IMG/VR virus record: IMGVR_UViG_3300037485_001666
Coordinates: 1 to 50,811 of that record
Direction: 5' to 3' (one strand)
DNA length: 50,811 nucleotides
From: a virus
The notes below the pieces were generated by a model, which did not search any database, had not been told where the DNA came from, and saw nothing but the letters and a program-made list of their open reading frames with translations. Positions 39,770 through 46,758 of the stretch are shown piece by piece. Each line of letters begins with the position of its first letter. Position 1 is the first letter of the stretch. The translations under genes and the position numbers were made by a program.

Positions 39770-41377
39770 ATGGCAAAGTGGAGATCCAGTTTCAACTTCT
39801 CCAGCCAGTATTCGAGCAACAAACAAGGTTTCTCGATTGGCATTGAGAACTTCGTTTTCCTCAAGGAAGAGTCCGTGGCCGGAACCTTCGTGGCTCCCGG
39901 CATCGGCACCCAGGGCATGATCACCGGAGCGGCTGCGGCATCGTCGGACCTTGCCGGTTCTGCCAACGTCCTCATCAAAGCCGCGATCGACGGTGAGGCT
40001 GCCGTCACGGGAACGGCTGTGCTCACGACGGCATCGACACCCACGCTCATCGCCGCTGCGGCCGAGCTGGCTCTCAACACGGCCCTTGCAGCCGCAGGAC
40101 AGGACGGCCGCGTCTGGGCGACGTTCTCGGGTGCTGGCGCTTCCCTGGCCTACATCCTCAGAAGCCAGAAGCCCGGAACCTTTTCGTCCGTTGCTATCCA
40201 GGCCGCGGCTTCCCTCGACTTCGCAGGCGACCTGAAGCTCGACAGTGGCAGCTCTCCAGTGGCTGTTGCTGGAACCTATTCAGCCGACTTCCTTTGGCAG
40301 ACAAAGTTTGGTGCCAAGTACGAACAACCGTTTGAGCCCTCGGCTCACAAGGTCGGTCGTCAGGCCGCCGACATTATTCTCAGCAAGAAGAAGGTCGAAG
40401 GCGATCTTGAAACCTATGTGTGCTTCTCAGAGACCGCAGCATCCGCCGTGGTGGACACTCCCATCCAGCTCCTGCTGGAACAGATCATGGGCGTGAAGGA
40501 CACGACTGAGGTCGGCGTGATCAAATTCAACGCCAAAAATGGACCAACGAAATACTTCACCGCCGTTCAAGGCAACAACATTTTCAGTCGAGTTGTGACC
40601 GGAGCCTACGTCAAGAACAACAAGTTGACGCTCCCCGGCGACTCACCTGCGAAATACACCTTCCAGTTCAAGGGACGGGACGCGAAGGAAGCAGGCATCG
40701 CTCGGGTCAACGCGGCTGCAAGTGCCAGCATCCAAACGATGGAGACAGGCGAAGGCCTGCGTTTCGACATCCTGTCCAGAGTTATGCACGTCAGTAGCGA
40801 TGGACGAACCGTGTTGGCAGGTTCTGCCGGCGACCTCACGGTCTCTGCTGCGGCTTCTTCCAGCATGACTTTCAGCCAGGTCTTGGCAACGGCCAGCGGT
40901 GATTTCATTGTCGGCTGGATGCCTCACGTCTTTGGCTTCGCTGGACAGAACACGCCTGTGGTTGGTCTTGAGGGAACCATTTCTTTCGACGGTGGAAGCT
41001 CCACCATCGAGCAAATCCGAAACGTCGAGTTCACGTTCGACCCCAAAGTCGAGGACCAGGACAACTGGTACGGGGCTGACTCGAACCGTGGATATATCGT
41101 TGCGGACAAGGCAGAAATCAACCTGAAAGTCGACATGCTTCTGAGTGCATCGGAATGGTCTAAGGTCATCGCAGCCAAGAGCCAAACCACTTATGCCATG
41201 AGAATCATTCTTGGCGACGGTTCGGGACGACGGCTCCAGCTCGACATTCCCAAGTTCATTCCGAAGAGCCCCGCCGTGGAATTGCCAGACAGCGGTTCCG
41301 TGATGGTGTCCTACGAGGGTCCTTGTCTCCAGAGTGCGATTGGTGAAAACGACGCTTTCGAGTTATCCTACCGGTAA
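39770..41377 (+). CDS. Major tail (tube) protein
   Basis: A 535-residue protein with GGAGG nine bases before the ATG. The start YSSNKQGFSIGIENFVFLKE and the later VSYEGPCLQSAIGENDAFEL strands fit a large tail tube protein. Residues about 50-160 are an Ala/Thr-rich insertion (TGTAVLTTASTPTLIAAAAE) that may project from the tube as a decoration. The size is well above the usual 200-250 residues, which suggests extra domains. Two terminator-like hairpins follow, consistent with high transcription. The identity is based on order and overall pattern. Confidence 0.7.
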   Translation: MAKWRSSFNFSSQYSSNKQGFSIGIENFVFLKEESVAGTFVAPGIGTQGMITGAAAASSDLAGSANVLIKAAIDGEAAVTGTAVLTTASTPTLIAAAAELALNTALAAAGQDGRVWATFSGAGASLAYILRSQKPGTFSSVAIQAAASLDFAGDLKLDSGSSPVAVAGTYSADFLWQTKFGAKYEQPFEPSAHKVGRQAADIILSKKKVEGDLETYVCFSETAASAVVDTPIQLLLEQIMGVKDTTEVGVIKFNAKNGPTKYFTAVQGNNIFSRVVTGAYVKNNKLTLPGDSPAKYTFQFKGRDAKEAGIARVNAAASASIQTMETGEGLRFDILSRVMHVSSDGRTVLAGSAGDLTVSAAASSSMTFSQVLATASGDFIVGWMPHVFGFAGQNTPVVGLEGTISFDGGSSTIEQIRNVEFTFDPKVEDQDNWYGADSNRGYIVADKAEINLKVDMLLSASEWSKVIAAKSQTTYAMRIILGDGSGRRLQLDIPKFIPKSPAVELPDSGSVMVSYEGPCLQSAIGENDAFELSYR

Positions 41378-41409
41378 GCGATCCTGTTTTGCATGAACCA
41401 ATCTGGCAT

Positions 41410-41436
41410 CTGTCACTTGACAGGTGCTTCTTTTTT
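41410..41436 (+). terminator. Terminator-like hairpin after the major tail gene
   Basis: CTGTC-ACTT-GACAG followed after four bases by a T-rich run (TTCTTTTTT), 33 bases after the stop codon. The stem is short, but the T run supports intrinsic termination. Confidence 0.55.
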
Positions 41437-41477
41437 GTCCATCATTCCTTTAGTCCAATGGGTTAACGAACATTGCT

Positions 41478-41503
41478 GCCTCCGCTTCCTGTGGAGGCTT
41501 TTT
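41478..41503 (+). terminator. Second, stronger intrinsic terminator
   Basis: GCCTCC and GGAGGC arms around a 9-base loop, directly followed by five T. It is 100 bases after the major tail gene and 17 bases before gene 41520, and would end most transcripts there. Confidence 0.75.
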
Positions 41504-41519
41504 CACGGAGAGGGTTCTC

Positions 41520-41834
41520 GTGGATAGACAAGAAAAGGAAGCGCTCATCACGAAGTCGTTTGCCAGTATGGGACTCTGCAACATTCAGTCATTCGAGCAT
41601 CTTGACGAATGGCGCACCCGAGTGGTCGTCCAGTACATGGAATCCGGTTTCTCAATGGTCCACTCAATCATTGTCACAGAAGGAATACCCAATGACAGAA
41701 GATGCAATCTATGGAGCAGACTACCTCGCAAAGTTCAAGCGCCTGGAGTCTATCGAAAGCACCTGGGCACTCAACCGTTGGCGTGCGGAGAAAGCACGGA
41801 TGAGCCTTGTCGATTCAGCGCCTGTGATTATTGA
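41520..41834 (+). CDS. Small protein overlapping the methyltransferase gene
   Basis: A frame of 104 residues from a GTG with GGAGAGGG upstream. The first about 57 residues (MDRQEKEALITKSFASMG onward) look coding; the remainder runs through the methyltransferase gene in another frame and looks like chance sequence. A real small gene with a long overlap is possible. No function is recognised. Confidence 0.4.
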   Translation: MDRQEKEALITKSFASMGLCNIQSFEHLDEWRTRVVVQYMESGFSMVHSIIVTEGIPNDRRCNLWSRLPRKVQAPGVYRKHLGTQPLACGESTDEPCRFSACDY

Positions 41835-42336
41835 CGTTGGGTGCGCGGCGGGAACCTTTATCAAGGCAATGAAAAACAAACTTCCCTGCGCTCGTGTGGT
41901 CGGCATCGACATCAATCCGTTGGCCGTCGCGGAATGTACAGCGGCTTCCATTGAGGCATACACCAACGAGCAGTTTGAATATGTGTGGGAGAATCACTTC
42001 TCGAAGTTCCACTTGTTGATGACCTTCTGGGACAGCCTCGAACACATGAGAGACCCCATCGGGTTTCTCGACAAGTACAAACCCAATCAGATTTGCGTCA
42101 GCTTGCCTTGCCTGGACGGATTTCTCATGCACCATTCCAGCATCGACATCGTGCTGTGGAAACACCACCGACCTTTGGAACACCTGTGGACGTTCACGGC
42201 GTATCAGTTCCAGGAGTTCATGAAACGTGCTGGCTATAAGGTCGACGAAGGCCCTATTTTCGGTGAGAGCTTCTGGCGAAGGGACGACGTACTCGGGGAA
42301 AAAAACATCATGACTTTTATTCTGAGTCGTGTTTGA
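41692..42336 (+). CDS. Class I SAM-dependent methyltransferase
   Basis: A 214-residue protein with AGAAGGAA upstream. It has the SAM-binding motif I PVIIDVGCAAGTFIKAM, the acidic end of strand 2 VVGIDINP, and a later FHLLMTFWDSLEHM motif of the Methyltransf_11/12 type. These enzymes usually methylate small molecules or sugars; no DNA methylase motif (DPPY/NPPF) is seen. It is next to the minus-strand glycosyltransferase, so both may act on a glycan. It may also serve the modified base. Substrate is unknown. Confidence 0.75.
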   Translation: MTEDAIYGADYLAKFKRLESIESTWALNRWRAEKARMSLVDSAPVIIDVGCAAGTFIKAMKNKLPCARVVGIDINPLAVAECTAASIEAYTNEQFEYVWENHFSKFHLLMTFWDSLEHMRDPIGFLDKYKPNQICVSLPCLDGFLMHHSSIDIVLWKHHRPLEHLWTFTAYQFQEFMKRAGYKVDEGPIFGESFWRRDDVLGEKNIMTFILSRV

Positions 42337-42607
42337 TCATGCCTGCCTCGGGTATCTCTGGACCGAACATGTGGTTCACGAAGACGACAGAATCGTAGAC
42401 GGGAATCTGTCTGACAAACCATTCAACGATGCCTAGTTGCTTGATCAATTCCTCTGGCCTTTTCTTGGCCGCTTCCATGTTGGCAAGATGCTCACGTTCT
42501 TTTCGCACCATCAAGAGAAGAACCTTTTGATACCAATTACAGGTGTCGTCGTCGTACACCTTTTTCTTGTCGCCTTCGCCTATCGTAATTTCGCAGTTTG
42601 TTTCCAC
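42317..42607 (-). CDS. Small leftward hypothetical protein
   Basis: A 96-residue protein on the minus strand from a GTG at 42607, overlapping the end of the glycosyltransferase gene by 28 bases. It has helical parts (WYQKVLLLMVRKEREHLANM) and an IPVYDSVVFVNHMFG strand. Its 3' end overlaps the methyltransferase gene tail to tail by 20 bases. Function is unknown. Confidence 0.5.
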   Translation of the reverse strand: METNCEITIGEGDKKKVYDDDTCNWYQKVLLLMVRKEREHLANMEAAKKRPEELIKQLGIVEWFVRQIPVYDSVVFVNHMFGPEIPEAGMIKHDSE

Positions 42608-43590
42608 GGTCTCTCAGCCTCCATTTTGATTAGTGCGTTGATGCAAGCCTGCGCCACAACCTTTGCGGACTCAGTTCGGGTGGGTGCGTCTCGGAGGCTT
42701 ATTCGCTCCTCAAGAAGCTTGTTCTGCGTGGGATAGTAGTCATCTTTCGCAGGTACAATAGTTGAGCGATAGTCCTGACTGCCATTCCTGTGTGGCATCC
42801 TAAACTCTGGATTGATCAATGATGCAGCATAGACAATGTGACACCTATTGGAACATCCTGCGATGGGCAAGTGTCCCGTCTCCGTCGTCAGAACGACCTC
42901 ACATTCATCGTAGAGTGCGGCCAATTGATGCAGTGAAGTCATGTTGTATAAGCATAAGTCGTGTGGAATGAGGGATGCAGGGTGGAGACCTTTCTTTTCA
43001 TTCACCTCAAGGACGTCTGTATCCGCTCCGATATCTCTTGGACTGATGTCTCGACCCACGAGAACGACAGCAAACCCAGCCTCACGCACCCGCGCAGCAA
43101 TGGACGCGTACCACTCGACTGGCATGGTCCGGCTCGGCCACCCGATGACCGGAGACATTGCGAGAACAGCACGTCGGGTTTTCCCGTCCCTGCGATGACG
43201 GATGGCATTCAACCGCGCCCTAGCGTGAAAAGATTGAGCTTCTGTCCAGAACAGGTCGAGGGACTTGTCCTTGTTCACGAGCATGGCGCGGAATAGGTTT
43301 GCAGAAATGTAGTCAACCGTGTGCGATTGAGGATGAGACACACCGGCAAGAGAGTTCCCAACCATGAAATGACCCCATGGATAGAACATCGTAGCGATCG
43401 GAATATGGTCAGTATTGCACTTATACATGTTGTCTATGTAGGGATTGTTTAGGAACGGCTCCGCGTTCTTGACCCACATGTCAACTATGTATCCCTTTCT
43501 CTTGAGCATTCGAATGATAGGGGTGTGGTACAAAAGGTCGCCGAAACCAATGAACGTTGTCACGATCAAACACTTCTTCGCTTGCTCCAT
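42580..43590 (-). CDS. GT9-like glycosyltransferase (heptosyltransferase type)
   Basis: A 336-residue protein on the minus strand; GAAGGAGA lies four bases before the ATG at 43590. It starts with the GT-B pattern CLIVTTFIGFGDLLYHTPII, typical of family 9 (ADP-heptose transferases), with SHPQSHTVDYISAN, AVLAMSPVIGWPSRTMPVEW, FAVVLVGRD and a late LTTETGHLPIAGCSN acceptor/donor site. It lies between tail and terminase genes on the opposite strand, flanked by a predicted leftward promoter, like a separately acquired unit. It may glycosylate host surface, virion or modified DNA. Confidence 0.75.
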   Translation of the reverse strand: MEQAKKCLIVTTFIGFGDLLYHTPIIRMLKRKGYIVDMWVKNAEPFLNNPYIDNMYKCNTDHIPIATMFYPWGHFMVGNSLAGVSHPQSHTVDYISANLFRAMLVNKDKSLDLFWTEAQSFHARARLNAIRHRRDGKTRRAVLAMSPVIGWPSRTMPVEWYASIAARVREAGFAVVLVGRDISPRDIGADTDVLEVNEKKGLHPASLIPHDLCLYNMTSLHQLAALYDECEVVLTTETGHLPIAGCSNRCHIVYAASLINPEFRMPHRNGSQDYRSTIVPAKDDYYPTQNKLLEERISLRDAPTRTESAKVVAQACINALIKMEAERPWKQTAKLR

Positions 43591-43624
43591 TGAATCTCCT
43601 TCGGACTCGAAACGGCTATGATGG

Positions 43625-43653
43625 AGTGTCGCTTGACGAACGGCGGCTGTCAA
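43625..43653 (-). promoter_or_regulatory. Predicted leftward promoter for the glycosyltransferase
   Basis: On the minus strand: TTGACA (43653-43648), a 17-base spacer and GACACT (43630-43625). The -35 and following bases match the promoter at 20286 with two differences over 19 bases. It overlaps a rightward promoter candidate. Confidence 0.45.
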
Positions 43654-43662
43654 TCGTACCAT
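43633..43662 (+). promoter_or_regulatory. Predicted rightward promoter for the terminase operon
   Basis: TTGACG (43633-43638), an 18-base spacer and TACCAT (43657-43662). It shares DNA with the leftward promoter; TTGAC and GTCAA form an inverted repeat, so one regulator could control both directions. Confidence 0.4.
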
Positions 43663-43680
43663 CAAGAGAAGGAGACATCG

Positions 43681-43959
43681 ATGAAGAAGTACATTTTCGA
43701 CAAGTGCGGGAACGTTCTCTATGACTCAATCCGCGAAGCTGAACGAGATTTCGGAAAGACTTCTGTCTGTATAGCAAAGAGCGATAGCGTCGTTTTTCTG
43801 ACCCACGAGCAAGTCGAAGAGGCGGTTTCGCAGTATATTCGATCTAGGGGACCTACTAATGCCTCGACAAAGCAGAACGTCAGAAATGGGAAAGAAATGG
43901 CGACAACCGAGAAGACCGAAAACTCTAGGCCGTCCAGGCGGAAGACCGACAAAGTATAG
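43681..43959 (+). CDS. Small protein upstream of the terminase genes
   Basis: A 92-residue protein with AAGGAGA six bases upstream. It has a short folded part (KKYIFDKCGNVLYDSIREAE) and a basic, disordered end that overlaps the small terminase gene by 101 bases in another frame. Function is unknown; the C-terminal part is less certain to be coding. Confidence 0.55.
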   Translation: MKKYIFDKCGNVLYDSIREAERDFGKTSVCIAKSDSVVFLTHEQVEEAVSQYIRSRGPTNASTKQNVRNGKEMATTEKTENSRPSRRKTDKV

Positions 43960-44392
43960 ACCAATCGACCATTGTCAAGCGCTGTGGGAACACCTCGCCG
44001 CAGGCCACACGATTGAATCCTTCGGGGCAATCATTGGTGTCCATCGGGAGACCGTCTTCGAATGGCTTGCTGTGCATAAGGAGTTCGCTGATGCCCGAGA
44101 GTTCGGTGAGCTTGCGCGCGCCCATCTCACAGAGAAGATTGGACTCAACCAAGCACTGACAGGACGAGGAAACTACTCGACCTGGATCGTCTTTGCGAAC
44201 AAGTACCTGGGTTGGAATCCTCCACAGCAGGGACACGTTCACCAAGGCGGCCTGACTCCCATCGGATTCAACTTCGGTGGCGCCACGACGGAAGAGAAGC
44301 GCGCGCGCCTGGACGAGCTTCTTGCCAAGCGGGAAGGCCGAACGAAGCCCGGGCAGGCCATCGACCTGTCGGTTGAGGAAAAGACCGAATGA
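43859..44392 (+). CDS. terS: Terminase small subunit
   Basis: A 177-residue protein. GRPGGRPTKY is followed by a helix-turn-helix (AAGHTIESFGAIIGVHRETV, FEWLAVHKEFADAREF) that recognises packaging sites. Helices continue to a LGWNPP motif and a basic, acidic-ended tail. AGGGGA lies seven bases before ATG 43859; ATG 43886 is an alternative start. It is coupled to the large subunit by ATGA. Confidence 0.8.
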   Translation: MPRQSRTSEMGKKWRQPRRPKTLGRPGGRPTKYRPIDHCQALWEHLAAGHTIESFGAIIGVHRETVFEWLAVHKEFADAREFGELARAHLTEKIGLNQALTGRGNYSTWIVFANKYLGWNPPQQGHVHQGGLTPIGFNFGGATTEEKRARLDELLAKREGRTKPGQAIDLSVEEKTE

Positions 44393-45843
44393 GCTTGACG
44401 GAGCGCGAACACGCCGAACTTGAGGCTCTGGCCTCCTGGGACGATCAGGTGTTCGACTTTCCGTTGTTCGTTCGTGAGACGTTCCCAAAGATTATGTGGG
44501 GCTGGTTTTACGATCACCTGTGTGAAGTGCTCACCAAATTTCTGTCCGCTACCGTCAGGGGGGAATCACCCCGCCTCATCGTGAACGTTCCCCCACGCCA
44601 CGGAAAAAGCGAAATTTGCACCGTTCGTTTCCCCTTGTGGGCCATGTTGAATCACCCCGGCCTGGAAATTATTGCATGCTCCTACGCCCAATCTTTGGCG
44701 ATTGACTTTTCAAGGAAGGCTCGGGAACTCGTGTTCCACCCTCACATCGAGGGGCTGTGGGGCAACCAATCGAGGGGGGGGAAGTTCGCAGCGGAAAAGT
44801 GGACTCTTGGCAACAAGTCCTCGTACCAAGCGACTTCCGTGCTTGGGTCCATCGTCGGCAAGGGCGCTCACATTTTGCTCATCGATGACCCAATGAAGAA
44901 TCTCCAGGAGGCGGATTCCTCGAACCACAGGGAGCGGATCTATGAGTGGTATGGATCGTCGGCCTACACCCGGCTTTCCCCCGGAGGTGGAGTCATTGTC
45001 ATCATGCAGCGGTGGCATGAGTTTGACCTGACGGGCCAGCTCCTGCGAGCCGAGAAGCTCGACGGTGGCGACAAGTGGGCTCACATTGAATACCAGGCCA
45101 TCGCCGAGAACGACGAACGGTGGCGCAAGAAAGGGGAAGCCCTGCTGCCCAACCGGTTCCCGGTCACCCTCCTCAGGAAGACCGAGAGCAACATGGTCAC
45201 CCGCGTCTGGCGTGCAAACTACATGCAGCGGCCCACTCGCAAGGGCGGCAACATTTTCCAGGCGGCATGGTTCCAACGCTTCGACAGCCTCCCGAAGTTC
45301 CGGGACGACGAGAGCCAGGAATGGATCAGTTCGTGGGACCTTCGCTTCGGAGCAAGCCAGAAGAAGTCGTCCTCTTTTGTCTGCGGTCAAATCTGGCTTC
45401 GGGTCGGTGCCAGAAAGTACCTCGTCGACCAAGCGCGTGGACGTTGGGATTTCTCGCAGACGCTCGACGCTTTCGAAAGCCTGCTGTCCAGGTATCCCCA
45501 ATGCCACACCCATCTCGTGGAGGACAAAGCGAACGGGCCGGCTATGCAAAGCATCCTGCAGGACAAGGTTTCAGGGATCCTCCTGAGAGCCCCCAAAGGC
45601 GACAAGGTGCAGCGTGCGGAAGCGGCCCAGCCGACGACCCGGGCCGGGAACGTCCACATCCCGGACGAGAATTATCATGTGTGGGTGACGACGTGGCTTG
45701 ACGAGGTCACGCGCTTTCCCGGAGCTGAGGACGACGACCAAGTTGACTGCATGAGTCAAGCAATAATCTACATGCTCGAAAATGAAACGTGTCTTGAGGA
45801 AGTGATTTGCATGGACGGATACCATGTGAATGAAGAGGATTGA
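44389..45843 (+). CDS. terL: Terminase large subunit
   Basis: A 484-residue packaging ATPase and nuclease. Walker A is VPPRHGKS (67-74), Walker B is ILLIDDP (about 162-168), with a coupling region VIVIMQRWHEFDLTG. The C-terminal RNase H-like nuclease shows SSWDLRFGAS, HLVEDKANGPAMQ and EDDDQVDCMSQA acidic residues. The Walker A form PPRHGKS is typical of terminases in phages related to the Terminase_6 group. It cuts and pumps DNA into proheads. Confidence 0.93.
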   Translation: MSLTEREHAELEALASWDDQVFDFPLFVRETFPKIMWGWFYDHLCEVLTKFLSATVRGESPRLIVNVPPRHGKSEICTVRFPLWAMLNHPGLEIIACSYAQSLAIDFSRKARELVFHPHIEGLWGNQSRGGKFAAEKWTLGNKSSYQATSVLGSIVGKGAHILLIDDPMKNLQEADSSNHRERIYEWYGSSAYTRLSPGGGVIVIMQRWHEFDLTGQLLRAEKLDGGDKWAHIEYQAIAENDERWRKKGEALLPNRFPVTLLRKTESNMVTRVWRANYMQRPTRKGGNIFQAAWFQRFDSLPKFRDDESQEWISSWDLRFGASQKKSSSFVCGQIWLRVGARKYLVDQARGRWDFSQTLDAFESLLSRYPQCHTHLVEDKANGPAMQSILQDKVSGILLRAPKGDKVQRAEAAQPTTRAGNVHIPDENYHVWVTTWLDEVTRFPGAEDDDQVDCMSQAIIYMLENETCLEEVICMDGYHVNEED

Positions 45844-45854
45844 AAGGAGACAGT

Positions 45855-46376
45855 ATGGCTATCAGTTTGAAGGCTCGTGTGTCACGCAATGAAGTGAGAC
45901 TTATTTCTGTTCGGGACGAGGCTATTGACTGGGAGAAAATGGCTACCGGTGCGGGCCTGTCCGTGCCGGAAGCAAAGACCAAATATAGCAACGACAGAGA
46001 CCCGTCATTCCTCGCTTTCAAAGAGGGTCATTTGCCAACCGTGTTCGTTTTCAACGACCCCCGAAACGCAACATCCCACGGCAAGATGCAGAACCTTCTC
46101 ATTGGTATGTCTGGACTTGCTGAAGGCAAAAGCCAAGTGGACTCAAACCGAGTCGTCTGGGAAGAACTCTACGTTGGCAGCTTCGACGGCATTTGGGACG
46201 GCTCGCCATCACCAGTTAATCGTGATAAACGTGGACATCTCAATGATGCCTACATTCAAGCCTTGATCGATGCAGGTGTCTACATGGAATTAGCCTTGGC
46301 AATCGTGGCTATCTTTTCGACCAGCATCGAGGGAGGCTCGGTCTCCGAGGATTCAAAAAGTCCGCGCGTGGATTGA
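45855..46376 (+). CDS. Tail assembly chaperone, first frame (gpG-like)
   Basis: A 173-residue protein with AAAGGAGA upstream. It ends in a different frame just as the second frame (46402-46758) begins, directly before the tape measure; this is the classic place for G and G-T chaperones. The final residues after about 165 (SEDSKSPRVD) look less conserved in type than the alternative frame. A five-A run at 46355-46359 could let ribosomes shift into frame 2. The short form would then be G-like and the shifted form of about 300 residues GT-like. Confidence 0.65.
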   Translation: MAISLKARVSRNEVRLISVRDEAIDWEKMATGAGLSVPEAKTKYSNDRDPSFLAFKEGHLPTVFVFNDPRNATSHGKMQNLLIGMSGLAEGKSQVDSNRVVWEELYVGSFDGIWDGSPSPVNRDKRGHLNDAYIQALIDAGVYMELALAIVAIFSTSIEGGSVSEDSKSPRVD

Positions 46377-46401
46377 GTGGCAGTTCATCACACCTGAGGA
46401 A

Positions 46402-46758
46402 GTGGACAAAAAGGCGCTCTCCTGTGCCAAGTGCCACGCCGATACCAAGAGGCTCCGCAGGTGCGAGGAGGACCGATGGGACTTTGGCAAACGTGACGGG
46501 AGTTCGTTCCCCATCAAAATGCGCGACGAGCAGGACGGTTACGGATTCTGTCCGGCCAAAGTCATCCGGGACTCTCCCGGAACGACGGTTCTCTGTCAGG
46601 GTCTTTACGTCCAGTGGAAGGCAGGCAAGGTGGAATATGATAACCTAACTTTTGAAGAGGTCAATCGACTCTATCTTTTCATCCGGCGTTGGGAAGGTTT
46701 TGAAAAGTCTAGGGACTACCACTTCCTTTCCCGCCTGCTCGTGGGAGACAAGAAATAA
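46402..46758 (+). CDS. Tail assembly chaperone, second frame (gpT-like, probably via frameshift)
   Basis: This frame is open from 46294 to 46758 and reads IQKVRAWIEWQFITPEEVDK before the only start-like codon (GTG 46402). Coding therefore seems to begin upstream, inside the first frame. GTG 46402 has no well-placed ribosome binding site. The T-like part has cysteine pairs (CAKCHAD, FCPAKV) and basic residues. Its stop overlaps the tape measure ATG (TAATG). Joining frame 1 to this frame needs a +1 or -2 shift, best placed at the five-A run. Confidence 0.65.
   Translation: MDKKALSCAKCHADTKRLRRCEEDRWDFGKRDGSSFPIKMRDEQDGYGFCPAKVIRDSPGTTVLCQGLYVQWKAGKVEYDNLTFEEVNRLYLFIRRWEGFEKSRDYHFLSRLLVGDKK

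Noticed and set aside
41692-42336. DNA methyltransferase assignment
   Set aside because: No DPPY or NPPF-type catalytic motif and no target recognition domain; it fits small-molecule or sugar methyltransferases better.
44710-45549. Minus-strand frame of 279 codons opposite the large terminase
   Set aside because: Runs antiparallel to a well supported gene and lacks a ribosome binding site.
46373-46648. Frame 2 reading in the chaperone overlap (would imply a -1 shift)
   Set aside because: Its product is Ser/Arg/Pro-rich and it stops before the tape measure, whereas the +1 frame reaches the tape measure start and looks folded.
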